Shown: positions 1-8,577 of the stretch, in pieces
Numbering within the stretch: the stretch's first letter is position 1
Layout of the letters: every line of letters begins with the position of its first letter
DNA from: Bosea sp. 29B
GTDB lineage: Bacteria; Pseudomonadota; Alphaproteobacteria; Rhizobiales; Beijerinckiaceae
Length of the DNA: 64,000 nt
Assembly (NCBI RefSeq): GCF_902506165.1
Contig: NZ_LR733817.1
Coordinates: 5,237,625-5,301,624, forward strand
Reading direction: 5' to 3'
Program-made: the position numbers and the translations under genes
Notes under the pieces: model-generated
Seen by the model: only the letters and a program-made list of their open reading frames with translations
Told to the model about the DNA's origin: nothing
The model's database searches: none

Positions 1-171
1 CTCATAGCGGCCATGGGTGCCGACGATCGTATCCCCACAGAGAGCGATGTCGGTCTGGACGAGATCGCCCGAGACGAGGTCGAACAGTCGCGCGCCGCGG
101 ATCACGAGGTCGGCCGGTTCGTCGCCGCGTCCCTGCGCGATCCGGTGGGCGAGGGTGGCTGCATCGGTCAT
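1..171 (-). CDS. ade: Adenine deaminase, N-terminal part (cut by window edge)
   Basis: Only the first 57 codons are present; the gene runs leftward out of the window. The visible part reads like the start of the Ade amidohydrolase family: a short helical lead, then the [11 protein letters not shown] beta strand and a [11 protein letters not shown] segment that form the small beta domain before the metal-binding barrel. Full-length members deaminate adenine to hypoxanthine. The ATG is preceded by GAGGAG at a good distance, which fixes the start. The catalytic His residues lie outside the window, so activity cannot be judged and the call rests on N-terminal similarity alone. Confidence 0.7.
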   Translation of the reverse strand, partial: MTDAATLAHRIAQGRGDEPADLVIRGARLFDLVSGDLVQTDIALCGDTIVGTHGRYE

Positions 172-198
172 GGAATGGCTCCTCGCTCAGAAAACAGT

Positions 199-348
199 GG
201 TCGTCCCGGGCGACTGCAGGGAGACCCGGGACCCATGCCAGAACACCGATCCAGTTGTGATCGCCGCTGTTGGGTATCAAGCTAGTCTCGCTATCGTCGG
301 GCATGGGTCCCGGGTCTGCGCGGCTATGCCGCTCCGCCCGGGACGACC
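199..348. repeat. Intergenic palindromic repeat, family A copy 1
   Basis: Outer arms at 199-212 and 335-348 are perfect 14-base inverted repeats, and inner arms at 222-239 and 300-317 are perfect 18-base inverted repeats, so the whole element can fold into one long interrupted hairpin. A related element lies at about 57996-58104. It sits between the ade start and the GIY-YIG gene and probably separates their transcripts. No coding potential is assigned to it. Confidence 0.8.
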
Positions 349-359
349 AGGAAATAGGC

Positions 360-644
360 ATGTGGCTCTACATTCTCGCGAGTCAGAAGAATGGCACATT
401 GTATGTCGGCGTGACGAATTCTCTGTCGAAACGCATCGAAGAGCATCGCGACGGTCGAGGTTCCGAGTTCGCCCAGCGCTATCACGTAACGCGGCTCGTC
501 TACGCGGAGTCTTACGCTGATCCCAATGACGCGATCGCACAGGAGAAACGGATCAAACATTGGCGCCGTTCCTGGAAGATCGACCTGATCGAACGCGCCA
601 ACCCCGATTGGAATGATCTGTATCCGACGGCGCATCTCGATTGA
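360..644 (+). CDS. GIY-YIG domain protein (YhbQ/UPF0213-like)
   Basis: A 94-residue protein consisting of one GIY-YIG nuclease-fold domain. The first strand reads WLYILAS and the second LYVGVT, matching the paired GIY/YIG signature, followed by a conserved Arg in the KRIEEH helix and a late Glu in [10 protein letters not shown]. These small stand-alone proteins are common in alphaproteobacteria; some relatives have nuclease activity, but the cellular role is mostly unknown. The ATG at 360 is chosen because the domain starts immediately. A longer in-frame reading from 270 would translate part of the palindromic repeat and is unlikely. Confidence 0.8.
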   Translation: MWLYILASQKNGTLYVGVTNSLSKRIEEHRDGRGSEFAQRYHVTRLVYAESYADPNDAIAQEKRIKHWRRSWKIDLIERANPDWNDLYPTAHLD

Positions 645-696
645 GAGCGCACCTGCCGCTATACCCAGCCGCATCAGCCTTTTCGCGGAGACCATC

Positions 697-1395
697 ATGC
701 AGCTCACCTGGTTCGGCCATTCGGCCTTTCGGCTCGACCTGCCCGGCGCTTCGGTCCTGATCGACCCGTTCTTCACCGGCAATCCGGCCTTTGAGGGCGA
801 TGTCGCAGCAGCTGGCAAGGGCGTCAGTCATATCGTCATTACTCACGGCCATGGCGATCATGTCGGCGATACGCTCGCCATCGCTGCGGCGAACGATGCG
901 ACCGTGATCACCAACTACGACCTCTGCATGCACCTCGCCTCGAAGGGGCTGAAGAAGTTCCAGCCGATGAACACCGGCGGCACCGTCGATCTCGGAGCCT
1001 TCTCGGTGACGCTCGTCCGGGCCGACCATTCGGCCGGCATGGGCGAAGCGGGGGTGGCCGTCCCGGTCGGCAACGCCAACGGCGCGATCATCAAGGCGCC
1101 GGGCGAGAAGACGCTCTGGCATATGGGCGATACCGACATCTTCTCGGATATGGCCCTGCTCGCCGAGATCCACGGCGTTGAAGCCTGCATCTGCCCGATC
1201 GGCGATCGCTTCACCATGGGCGCCAAAACGGCGGCGCTGGCGATGACTCGCTTCGTCAAGCCGAAGCTCGCCATCCCCTGCCATTACGGCTCCTTCCCGA
1301 TCATCGCCCAGGATGCGGCGATCTTCGTCGAGGGGCTCAAGGGCAGCGGCGTCGAGGCGCTGGTGCCGGAGAAGGGCAAGGCGGTCACGGTCTGA
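697..1395 (+). CDS. UPF0173 metal-dependent hydrolase (metallo-beta-lactamase fold)
   Basis: A 232-residue protein of the YtkL/UPF0173 type. It starts with the typical [11 protein letters not shown] strand and carries the metal-binding motif HGHGDHVGD near residue 50, a later [11 protein letters not shown] segment (metal Asp) and a C-terminal CHYGSFP His. All metal ligands expected for the fold are present, so it is probably an active hydrolase, though the substrate of this family is not established. An in-frame extension back to 613 lacks family similarity and would overlap the end of the preceding gene, so the ATG at 697 is used. Confidence 0.88.
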   Translation: MQLTWFGHSAFRLDLPGASVLIDPFFTGNPAFEGDVAAAGKGVSHIVITHGHGDHVGDTLAIAAANDATVITNYDLCMHLASKGLKKFQPMNTGGTVDLGAFSVTLVRADHSAGMGEAGVAVPVGNANGAIIKAPGEKTLWHMGDTDIFSDMALLAEIHGVEACICPIGDRFTMGAKTAALAMTRFVKPKLAIPCHYGSFPIIAQDAAIFVEGLKGSGVEALVPEKGKAVTV

Positions 1396-1426
1396 CGCCA
1401 CCATCGTTGTGAGCTGCACGCAGCCA

Positions 1427-1464
1427 GCGGACCGCAAGTAAGTGCTGACTTACTGGCGGTCCGC
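1427..1464. repeat. 17-base inverted repeat (hairpin) upstream of gatC
   Basis: Arms 1427-1443 and 1448-1464 are complementary except for one position, with a GCTG loop. The hairpin would be very stable, but no T-run follows on either strand, so a classical intrinsic terminator is not supported. It lies 31 bases after the UPF0173 stop and 62 bases before gatC, so it may mark the end of one transcript or act in the gatC leader. Confidence 0.6.
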
Positions 1465-1526
1465 GCGCTATAGCGCTGGCGAACCATTTGCGGCGCCGTT
1501 GCGCCGATCCCAGCAGGAGCCAGCCC

Positions 1527-1814
1527 ATGTCGGTCGACGCCGCCACCGTCAAACGCGTCGCGCATCTCTCGCGCATCGCCGTCGATGATGCGGATGTGCC
1601 GAAGCTGCAAGGCGAGCTCAACGCCATCCTCGGCTTCGTCGATCAGCTCAACGAGCTCGACGTCACAGGCGTCGAGCCGATGACCTCGGTGACGCCGATG
1701 GTGATGAAGAAGCGCCAGGACGTCGTGACCGACGGAGAGATCGCCGACGAGATCGTCGCCAACGCGCCGGCCTCCGAGGACGACTACTTCATGGTGCCGA
1801 AGGTGATCGAGTGA
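1527..1814 (+). CDS. gatC: Asp-tRNA(Asn)/Glu-tRNA(Gln) amidotransferase subunit C
   Basis: A 95-residue GatC, the small subunit that wraps around GatA and GatB in the complex converting misacylated Glu-tRNA(Gln) and Asp-tRNA(Asn) to the correct amides. The N-terminal helix ([13 protein letters not shown]), the [13 protein letters not shown] core and the conserved VEPMTSV turn are all present, and length is normal. AGGAG lies just upstream of the ATG. gatA follows 61 bases downstream on the same strand, so the two are probably one operon. gatB is not in the window. Confidence 0.95.
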   Translation: MSVDAATVKRVAHLSRIAVDDADVPKLQGELNAILGFVDQLNELDVTGVEPMTSVTPMVMKKRQDVVTDGEIADEIVANAPASEDDYFMVPKVIE

Positions 1815-1875
1815 GCGCCTGACGCGCTCCGCTCACCCTCATCACCCGTTCCTGTACGTTTTACGGATATTTCCC

Positions 1876-3390
1876 GTGACCGATCTCACCCGCCTGACCC
1901 TGACTGACGCCCGCGACGGGCTGAAGGCCAAGCAGTTCTCCGCCACTGAGCTCGCCAAGGCGCATATCGCCGCCATCGAGCAGGCGCGCGCGCTCAACGC
2001 TTATGTGCTGGAGACGCCCGAGCATGCGCTGAAGCAGGCCGCCGCCTCCGACGATAAGCTGGCCCGGGGCGAGGCCGGTCCGCTGGAAGGCCTGCCTCTC
2101 GGCATCAAGGACCTGTTCGCGACCAAGGGCGTGCGCACCACCGCCTGCTCGCGCATCCTCGGCAATTTCGTTCCACCCTACGAGTCGACCGTCTCGTCGC
2201 AGCTCTGGCGCGACGGCGCCGTCATGCTCGGCAAGCTCAACAATGACGAGTTCGCCATGGGCTCGTCGAATGAGAGCTCGGCCTTCGGGCCGGTGGTCAA
2301 TCCCTGGCGCCGCCAGGGCTCCAATGTCGGGGCAGGGGCCGCCGGCGCGATCGAGGGCAATCATCTCGTGCCCGGCGGTTCGTCCGGTGGCTCGGCCGCG
2401 GCGGTGGCCGCACATCTCTGCCTCGCTGCGACTGCGACCGATACCGGCGGCTCGATCCGCCAGCCCGCCGCCTTCACCGGCACGGTCGGCATCAAGCCGA
2501 CCTATGGCCGCTGCTCACGCTGGGGCATCGTCGCCTTCGCCTCCTCGCTCGACCAGGCCGGGCCGATCGGCAAGACCGTGCGCGACACCGCCGTGATGCT
2601 GCGCTCCATGGCCGGGCACGACCCGAAGGATACAACCTCGGTCGACCGCCCCGTGCCGAACTACGAGGCGGCTGTCGGCCGCTCGATCAAGGGCATGAAG
2701 ATCGGCATACCCAAAGAGTATCGCCTGGAGGGTCTCAACCCCGAGATCGACGCGCTCTGGCAGCAGGGCATCGACTGGCTGAGGGCTGCCGGTGCCGAGA
2801 TCGTCGAGATCTCGCTGCCGCATTCGAAATACGCGCTGCCGGCCTATTACATCGTCGCGCCGGCCGAGGCCTCGTCCAACCTCGCCCGCTATGACGGCGT
2901 CCGCTACGGCCTGCGCGAGCAGGGCCGCGACATCGTCGAGATGTACGAGAAGACCCGTGCCGCCGGCTTCGGCGCCGAGGTCAGGCGCCGCATCATGATC
3001 GGCACCTATGTGCTGTCCTCGGGCTATTACGACGCCTATTACCTGCGCGCCCAGAAGGTGCGCACGCTGATCAAGCGCGATTTTGAAGCTGTCTACGATC
3101 AGGGCATCGACGCGGTGCTGACGCCGGCAACGCCGTCCTCCGCCTTCGGCATCGGCGAGAAGGGCTCGGCCGATCCGGTCGAGATGTATCTCAACGACGT
3201 CTTCACGGTGACGGTGAACATGGCCGGCCTGCCGGGCATCGCCGTACCGGCCGGCCTCGACAGCCAGGGCCTGCCGCTCGGCCTGCAGTTGATCGGCCGG
3301 CCTTTCGACGAGGAGACGCTGTTCTCGCTCGGCCAGGTGATCGAGGAGGCGGCCGGCCGCTTCCCGGTCGGTGAGCGCTGGTGGGCCTGA
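1876..3390 (+). CDS. gatA: Asp-tRNA(Asn)/Glu-tRNA(Gln) amidotransferase subunit A
   Basis: A 504-residue amidase-signature protein that releases ammonia from glutamine for the GatCAB transamidation. The Ser-cisSer-Lys triad is visible: Lys78 in LGIKDLF, the cis-Ser at 169 in GGSSGGS (167-173), and the nucleophile Ser193 in [12 protein letters not shown] short Gly/Ala-rich stretch (about residues 150-162) precedes the GGSSGGS motif and looks longer than in typical members. The start is a GTG; no ATG nearby fits the conserved N-terminus. It is cotranscribed with gatC, but the next gene is not gatB. Confidence 0.95.
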   Translation: MTDLTRLTLTDARDGLKAKQFSATELAKAHIAAIEQARALNAYVLETPEHALKQAAASDDKLARGEAGPLEGLPLGIKDLFATKGVRTTACSRILGNFVPPYESTVSSQLWRDGAVMLGKLNNDEFAMGSSNESSAFGPVVNPWRRQGSNVGAGAAGAIEGNHLVPGGSSGGSAAAVAAHLCLAATATDTGGSIRQPAAFTGTVGIKPTYGRCSRWGIVAFASSLDQAGPIGKTVRDTAVMLRSMAGHDPKDTTSVDRPVPNYEAAVGRSIKGMKIGIPKEYRLEGLNPEIDALWQQGIDWLRAAGAEIVEISLPHSKYALPAYYIVAPAEASSNLARYDGVRYGLREQGRDIVEMYEKTRAAGFGAEVRRRIMIGTYVLSSGYYDAYYLRAQKVRTLIKRDFEAVYDQGIDAVLTPATPSSAFGIGEKGSADPVEMYLNDVFTVTVNMAGLPGIAVPAGLDSQGLPLGLQLIGRPFDEETLFSLGQVIEEAAGRFPVGERWWA

Positions 3391-3488
3391 AGCCGTCAGC
3401 GTTTGATCGGTCGCATTCCGAATCCTGATTTCCCCGGCGCTGCACCGGGTGGCAGTCTCCGCGCCTGATCAGGCTGCCGGAGACCGCC

Positions 3489-4376
3489 ATGCCGTCCTAT
3501 CCGTTCGAAACCGTCGACGTTTTCACCGACCGCCGTTTCGGCGGCAACCAGCTCGCAGTCTTCACCGATGCGCGCGGCCTCTCAGATGCCGAGATGCAGG
3601 CGCTGGCGGCGGAGATGAACTATAGCGAGACGACCTTCGTGCTGCCGCCGAGCGATCCGGCCAACACAGCGCGCGTCCGCATCTTCCATCGCACCGCCGA
3701 GATGCCCTTCGCCGGCCATCCCAATGTCGGCACGGCCTGCGTGCTCGCCGGCCATGGCCGCGACCGCGATGGCGTCCTGCTGTTCGAGGAGATCGCGGGC
3801 CTCGTCGAGGTCCGCATTGCGCGCGATGCCGCCGGGCTGGTGACGGGTGGGACCATCGCCGCGCCGCAGGCACTTTCGCTCGACATCCAGCTGCCGCCTG
3901 ATGCGATCGCCGCCTGCGCGGGGCTCAGCCCGCAGGATGTCCTCACCGGCCGCCATCCGCCACAGCAGGCCTCGGTCGGCGTCAAGTTCGTCCTCGTCGA
4001 GGTCACACCGGAAGCACTGACACGGGCGACGCCGGACATCGCCGCCTATCGCCGGCTCGAACAGGCCAATCCGGCTCTTGAAGGGCGGCTTTCGATTTTC
4101 TTTTACGCCTGGGACGGCGACAGGGTTCGCGCCCGCATGTTCGCGCCGCTCGCCGGCACCTGGGAAGATCCCGCGACCGGCAGTGCCAGCGCGACGCTGG
4201 CGGCACTGACCCTCTCGCTCTCCGACAAGGACAGCGTGGCGTTCGATATCACCCAGGGCGTCGAGATGGGCCGCCCGAGCCTGCTGCATGCCGCAGCGCG
4301 ACGTGTCGACGGTGAGATCCGCGCGACCGTCGGCGGCGGATGCGTGCCCGTGCTCAGGGGCGATGCGACGGTGTAA
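3489..4376 (+). CDS. PhzF-family isomerase/epimerase-like protein
   Basis: A 295-residue member of the PhzF phenazine-biosynthesis-like family, which has a diaminopimelate-epimerase fold of two similar halves. Recognisable features are FGGNQLAV (18-24), the active-site Glu47 in NYSETTF, the AEMPFAGHPNVGTA motif and the C-terminal DPATGSAS loop. No phenazine genes are near, and most chromosomal members act on unknown small substrates, so only the family is assigned. It stands alone, 98 bases after gatA and followed by a palindromic repeat. Confidence 0.88.
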   Translation: MPSYPFETVDVFTDRRFGGNQLAVFTDARGLSDAEMQALAAEMNYSETTFVLPPSDPANTARVRIFHRTAEMPFAGHPNVGTACVLAGHGRDRDGVLLFEEIAGLVEVRIARDAAGLVTGGTIAAPQALSLDIQLPPDAIAACAGLSPQDVLTGRHPPQQASVGVKFVLVEVTPEALTRATPDIAAYRRLEQANPALEGRLSIFFYAWDGDRVRARMFAPLAGTWEDPATGSASATLAALTLSLSDKDSVAFDITQGVEMGRPSLLHAAARRVDGEIRATVGGGCVPVLRGDATV

Positions 4377-4385
4377 GAAACGCGC

Positions 4386-4491
4386 GTCATGCTCGGGCTT
4401 GACCCGAGCATCTCAGGCCGGAGGAAGCTCTGAATGGCGCCTTCTTGTCATGAGATTCTCGGGTCTGCGCTTCGCTTCGCCTGAGAATGAC
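4386..4491. repeat. Intergenic palindromic repeat, family B
   Basis: The left arm (from 4386, GTCATGCTCGGGCTTGACCC) and the right arm (ending 4491 in CTGAGAATGAC) are largely complementary around ATCTCA/TGAGAT and CCCGAG/CTCGGG blocks. This GTCATGCTCGGG...GAATGAC layout is a familiar intergenic palindrome style in Hyphomicrobiales. It lies between the convergent phzF-like and yjbR-like genes, where it could serve as a shared 3' structure. Confidence 0.7.
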
Positions 4492-4498
4492 GAGGTAG

Positions 4499-4858
4499 TC
4501 AGCTGAGCCCCAGCTCCACCCGAATCTTCCGCGTCAGCCCGGCCGCGACCAGCCGGTGGCTCTCGCGCAGATAGTCGCGGAAGACGTCGTCCGGCAGGCC
4601 CTCGTCCGAGAAGCGCTGGATCCATTTCATCCCGCGCGAGGCAAGATAGGGTGCCGGACGGCAGCCGGGCGCGTCGCGCAGCATCTCGTAGGAGATAGGC
4701 GAGCATTTGAACGAAACGAAGAGAGCGCCTTCGGCATCGTCGCGGCCGAGCGCGAACACCTTGCCGCCGACCTTCCAGACATCGGCGCCGCCCCATTGCA
4801 CGACATGGCTGGTCGCGGGCAGGGCAGCACAGAAGGCGTTGTATTCGGCGAGGGTCAT
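4499..4858 (-). CDS. YjbR/MmcQ-family protein
   Basis: A 119-residue protein of the MmcQ/YjbR (DUF419-like) type. It begins with a helical MTLAEYNAFCAALPATSHVVQWG segment, followed by the hallmark VWKVGGKVFAL strands, a SFKCSP strand, and a C-terminal KWIQRF...DYLRESHRLVAAGL helix region. Known relatives adopt a CyaY-like or DNA-binding-like fold, and no biochemical role is settled. The ATG at 4858 is chosen because AGGA lies upstream and the conserved domain starts there. Confidence 0.82.
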   Translation of the reverse strand: MTLAEYNAFCAALPATSHVVQWGGADVWKVGGKVFALGRDDAEGALFVSFKCSPISYEMLRDAPGCRPAPYLASRGMKWIQRFSDEGLPDDVFRDYLRESHRLVAAGLTRKIRVELGLS

Positions 4859-4960
4859 GCTGTCCTGCTGTCGTCGGCCACTACGTCGGATCGATTGATA
4901 GCCCAAACGACACCCGTTGGTGACGGGAGCCGCCGCCTCGATCCACATCGTTCAAGCGCA

Positions 4961-5167
4961 CTACCTCCGCCAGAACGGCTTGGCGATCTCCATCTCGACC
5001 CGCTGTTTCGTCAGGCCGATATCCTTGAGCAAATGCGGATTCTCCTGCGCCATCTGCGCCAGCTTCCAGCGGACGCGAATCCGCTCGCGCCAGGTTGCGA
5101 GGATGCCTCGCGGACCGGCCGTGCCGGTATGGTCCGCATGCGACGCGAGAGTGGGAGCATCGTTCAT
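4961..5167 (-). CDS. DUF1127 domain small protein
   Basis: A 68-residue protein with the DUF1127 core near the C-terminus: a WRERIRVRWKLAQMAQENPHLLKDIGLT stretch containing the usual Trp, basic residues and the LKDIGL signature. DUF1127 proteins are short, basic and abundant in alphaproteobacteria; in Agrobacterium some bind RNA and affect phosphate and carbon metabolism. The longer in-frame reading to 5434 is Arg-rich and atypical, so the ATG at 5167 is used. It is divergent from the winged-helix/TPR gene that follows. Confidence 0.8.
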   Translation of the reverse strand: MNDAPTLASHADHTGTAGPRGILATWRERIRVRWKLAQMAQENPHLLKDIGLTKQRVEMEIAKPFWRR

Positions 5168-5301
5168 GGCAACCGCCCATGCTTCGCAGGCTTGCAGCCC
5201 GCGAGGTGAAGGAGGTCTCGTTCTGCTGGATGCGGGCAGTGCGGTCCTTAAGCCCGCCCGAAGAGTTCCAAAAACTTCCAAACGGGCTATGGATTCAGCC
5301 C

Positions 5302-6810
5302 ATGCAGGGATCGCGCTTCGCCTTCGGCCCGTTCGTGCTCGATTCAAGCGCGGGAACGCTCCTTGAGAACGATATCCCTGTCGCCGCCAGCTATCGCGGC
5401 CTGAAGCTCCTCGCTGCACTCGTTGGGCGACCACGCGATATCCTGAGCAAGGCCGAGTTGCTGGATGCAGCCTGGCCGGGACTGGCGGTCGAGGAGGGCA
5501 ATCTCACCGTCCAGATCGCGCAATTGCGCAAACTGCTCGGCACCCCCGCCGATGGTGGCGAGTGGATCGCTACCATCCCGCGCATCGGCTATCGCTTCGC
5601 GGGGACCGTCGAACGGCTCGGCGATGCGCCGCGGAAGCCCTTGCCGCTGCCCGGCAAGCCGTCGATCGCCGTGCTGCCCTTCGTCAATGTCAGCAACGAC
5701 CCCGAGCAGGAAAGCTTTGCGGACGGACTAACCGAAGACCTGATCACGGATCTGTCCAGAACCGCGGAGCTGTTCGTCATCGCGCGCAACTCGGCCTTTG
5801 CCTACAAAGGCAAGGCGAGAGATGCGCGCGCGATCGCCGAGGAGCTTGGCGTGCGCTATCTGCTGGAGGGAAGCGTCAGGCACGCCGCCGGGCGGGTGCG
5901 CATCAATGCCAAGCTCATCGATGCCTCGAGCGGCGACCATCTCTGGGCGGAGCGGTTCGACCGCAAGCTGGACGATATCTTCGCCGTTCAGGACGAGGTC
6001 ACGGCCCGGATCGTCGAGGCCTTGCTCGGCCGACTGCGCACCCCGCCGCCCCGTCAGCGGCCGAAAAGCCTCGAAGCCTATGACCTCTGCGTGCGTGCGC
6101 GCCGGCTGATGGACGATACGCCCCAGGCGGCGCAGGAAGCGCATCTGCTGCTGACGCGCGCGATCGCGCTCGACCCGGACTATGCCGAAGCTTATCGCTG
6201 GCTGGCCTTGAACCATTGGATGGGCTGGGTGCATTCCGGCGGGCCGACGGAGGCGTCGCGCAACATCGCCCTGGAACTGGCACGCAAGGCCGTGGCGATT
6301 GATCCAAACGATGCCGGCTGCCGCTGGGCCCTGGCCTATCTGCTTGCCTATGAGCGCAGCTTCGCCGAGGCGGACGCGGAATTCGCCAGGGCGCTAGCAC
6401 TCGATCCGAACGAAGCCGATGCCTGGGCGGCGCTCTCCGATATCACCGTCCTGGCCGGGCAGATTGAGGACGGTCTCGAACACATCCGCAAGGCGTTCCG
6501 GCTGAACCCGTTTCCGGCGAGTTGGTACTATCTGCCTCTCGGCCAGGCGCTCTATGCCGCCGGCGAGTATCAGGCTGCCGTCGAGGCCTTGCGCCGGGAC
6601 GAGACCCATCGGACGAGCTCGCGCCGTTTCCTGGCAGCCTCTCTTGCTCAACTCGGCCAACTCGAAGAGGCGCGCGCCGAGGCCGAGCTCTTCCTGGTCG
6701 GCAATCCGGATTTCAGCATCCGCCACTGGGCGACGATGGAGCCTTTCCGCGACGATGCCTTGCGCGAGCGCTTCGTCGCCGGCTTCCGCAAGGCCGGCCT
6801 GCCGGAGTGA
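5302..6810 (+). CDS. Winged-helix transcriptional regulator with adenylate-cyclase-associated and TPR domains
   Basis: A 502-residue soluble protein. Residues about 1-95 form an OmpR/CadC-type winged helix (ILSKAELLDAAWPG, NLTVQIAQLRKLLG, the IPRIGYRF wing). Residues about 110-250 hold the SIAVLPFVN...FADGLTEDLITDLSR module usually found in class III adenylate cyclase-like proteins, with LEGSVR and LWAERFDR motifs. The rest is TPR repeats (LDPDYAEAYRWLA, IDPNDAGCRWALA, LDPNEADAWAALS). There is no cyclase domain and no membrane segment, so a one-component regulator sensing through the TPR part is the best inference. The start is weakly supported because no strong ribosome binding site precedes it. 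Confidence 0.8.
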   Translation: MQGSRFAFGPFVLDSSAGTLLENDIPVAASYRGLKLLAALVGRPRDILSKAELLDAAWPGLAVEEGNLTVQIAQLRKLLGTPADGGEWIATIPRIGYRFAGTVERLGDAPRKPLPLPGKPSIAVLPFVNVSNDPEQESFADGLTEDLITDLSRTAELFVIARNSAFAYKGKARDARAIAEELGVRYLLEGSVRHAAGRVRINAKLIDASSGDHLWAERFDRKLDDIFAVQDEVTARIVEALLGRLRTPPPRQRPKSLEAYDLCVRARRLMDDTPQAAQEAHLLLTRAIALDPDYAEAYRWLALNHWMGWVHSGGPTEASRNIALELARKAVAIDPNDAGCRWALAYLLAYERSFAEADAEFARALALDPNEADAWAALSDITVLAGQIEDGLEHIRKAFRLNPFPASWYYLPLGQALYAAGEYQAAVEALRRDETHRTSSRRFLAASLAQLGQLEEARAEAELFLVGNPDFSIRHWATMEPFRDDALRERFVAGFRKAGLPE

Positions 6811-6915
6811 AGCGGCCCAACACTGGTCATGCGGGCAGAGACATCGTCAGATCGAGGCTCTGGAACCGGTCCGGCCATAGTCCGTTGATCTGCCGCTCGA
6901 GAATGCGAGGCGACG

Positions 6916-7317
6916 ATGAAACTCTCAGGCGGCTGCAATTGCGGACAGGTCCGCTACGAGCTCGACGGCGAGCCGACACGCGTCGGGATTTGCCATTGCG
7001 AGACCTGCCGGAAAGGCTCCGGCTCGACCTTCTCCTATTTCGGTATCTGGCCGAGGGCGAGCACGGCCCTGTCCGGTGAGCTCGCTTGCTGGCAGAGCCG
7101 CGCCGGCGGCGAACGCTTCTGCCCGGCCTGTGGCTCGCCGCTGTTCTGCTGGGCGGAGGGCTCCGACGAAATCGAGATCAAGCTCGGCACATTGGACAGC
7201 CCACCGAGCGCGCTCGTCCCGGCCTATGAGCTCTGGACGATCCGCCGCGAGCCCTGGCTGGCGCACCAGAAGGGCGCCGAGCAGCATACGCGCGATCGCG
7301 AGGAGCCCGGCACCTAA
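6916..7317 (+). CDS. GFA family (CENP-V/GFA) zinc-binding protein
   Basis: A 133-residue GFA-fold protein with two zinc sites: CNCG near residue 7, CHCETCRK near residue 26, and CPACGSP near residue 69. This pattern defines the glutathione-dependent formaldehyde-activating enzyme-like family. Most members are not proven formaldehyde enzymes, and no formaldehyde oxidation genes flank it, so the substrate is open. Start ATG and length agree with the family. It is 105 bases after the regulator gene and convergent with the dehydrogenase that follows. Confidence 0.88.
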   Translation: MKLSGGCNCGQVRYELDGEPTRVGICHCETCRKGSGSTFSYFGIWPRASTALSGELACWQSRAGGERFCPACGSPLFCWAEGSDEIEIKLGTLDSPPSALVPAYELWTIRREPWLAHQKGAEQHTRDREEPGT

Positions 7318-7323
7318 TCGTCG

Positions 7324-8394
7324 TTAGAAATTCTCGGCATTGACACCGTGAGCCTTGGCGGCGGCGACGATCTGCGACCAGGTCTCGCCGTCGAGCGGAA
7401 TGCCGTCGCGCTCGCGCTCGATCCGCGTATTGCGCTCCTTGTCGCCCGGCGCCAGCACGGGCTGGGACGGATCCTGTGGCGTAGCGGCGCGGACGAAGGC
7501 GAGGTAGCTCTCGATCCGCTGCTGACGCAGGTCCGCATCGGGCTCGAGCCGGGCAGGGTCGATCAGCACGCCGAACAGCGAATTGATGATCCAGGTCTTA
7601 TGCGGCTTCTGGTCGATGCGGGCCGCGCCCATCAGCCCGGCCGAGAGCAATTCGGCGATCAGCGAGAGACCGGCGCCCTTGTGATCGCCGAAGGGCAGCA
7701 GTGCGCCGAGCGGCAGCCCTTCCTGCAGGAAGACATGCCGGGGCTCGACGGTCGGCCGGCCCTCGCCGTCGATGATGTAGCCCTCGGGCACGTCGACGCC
7801 CTTGTTGAGCGCGACGCGGGCCTTGCCATGCGCCATCCGGCTGGTGGCGAAATCGAGGATCAACGGCTCGCCGCCCGGCACCGGCAGGCCGATCGAGATC
7901 GGATTGGTGCCGAAGCGTGCCTGCTTGGCAGCGAAAGGCGCGACGATCGGCGGCCGGCCGGCGACATTGACCCAGAACACTGAGATCAGCCCGGCAGCCG
8001 CCGCGACCTCGGAATAATGCCCAATGCGGCCGATATGGTGGGAATCGAGCAGATTGAGTACGGCGACGCCGCCGGTCTGGGCGATCGTGATGGCGCGGTC
8101 GACGGCATTGCGGGCCGTCGGCTGGCCGAGCGCGACATTGCCGTCGACGATCAGGAAGGAGCCGAGCTCGCTGCGGACGGTGAGCTTGGACTGTGGCTTC
8201 AGATTGCCGTCGGCGAGCGAGTTGAAATAGAGCGGCAGCATGCCGACGCCATGGCTGTCATGGCCGCTGAGATTGGCCAGCACCAGATGCTCGGCCGTCT
8301 CCTTCGCCTCGTCCTCGCTCCAGCCGGCGGCGGTAATCATGGCGCGGGTGAGGGCGCGGAGCGCCTCGGGCCGGTGCAGGCGATAGGATGTCAT
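7324..8394 (-). CDS. Malate/L-lactate/ureidoglycolate dehydrogenase family oxidoreductase
   Basis: A 356-residue member of the Ldh_2/YlbC family of NAD(P)-dependent dehydrogenases with a fold distinct from classical MDH/LDH. Seen are the helical N-terminus with AGWSEDEA, the signature SGHDSHGVGMLPLYF (catalytic His region), NVALGQPTA, the DSHHIGRIG segment, and RFGTNPISIGLP with FATSRMAHGK. Substrates in the family include malate, lactate, ureidoglycolate and delta1-piperideine-2-carboxylate, and the sequence alone does not decide among them. The ATG at 8394 matches the conserved N-terminus; a longer reading to 8511 does not. Confidence 0.85.
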   Translation of the reverse strand: MTSYRLHRPEALRALTRAMITAAGWSEDEAKETAEHLVLANLSGHDSHGVGMLPLYFNSLADGNLKPQSKLTVRSELGSFLIVDGNVALGQPTARNAVDRAITIAQTGGVAVLNLLDSHHIGRIGHYSEVAAAAGLISVFWVNVAGRPPIVAPFAAKQARFGTNPISIGLPVPGGEPLILDFATSRMAHGKARVALNKGVDVPEGYIIDGEGRPTVEPRHVFLQEGLPLGALLPFGDHKGAGLSLIAELLSAGLMGAARIDQKPHKTWIINSLFGVLIDPARLEPDADLRQQRIESYLAFVRAATPQDPSQPVLAPGDKERNTRIERERDGIPLDGETWSQIVAAAKAHGVNAENF

Positions 8395-8577
8395 GGCTGT
8401 CTGTCGGATGCTGGGATGATGTGGCCAGAGTGCACGGGCGTGCGCTCCATGCAATGGACGCAAGCAAATGGCGCCGTCCCGGCCGGCGCATCTCGACGTT
8501 GCGCTCACCAATCCTTATGTTGCTGTCAGCAATCCTGTTTTCACCGGACCTTGAATCCGGTCGAGGAGGGACGAGGA

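Noticed and set aside
270..359. A longer GIY-YIG protein starting in the palindromic repeat
   Set aside because: The extra 30 residues come from repeat DNA and lie before the complete domain.
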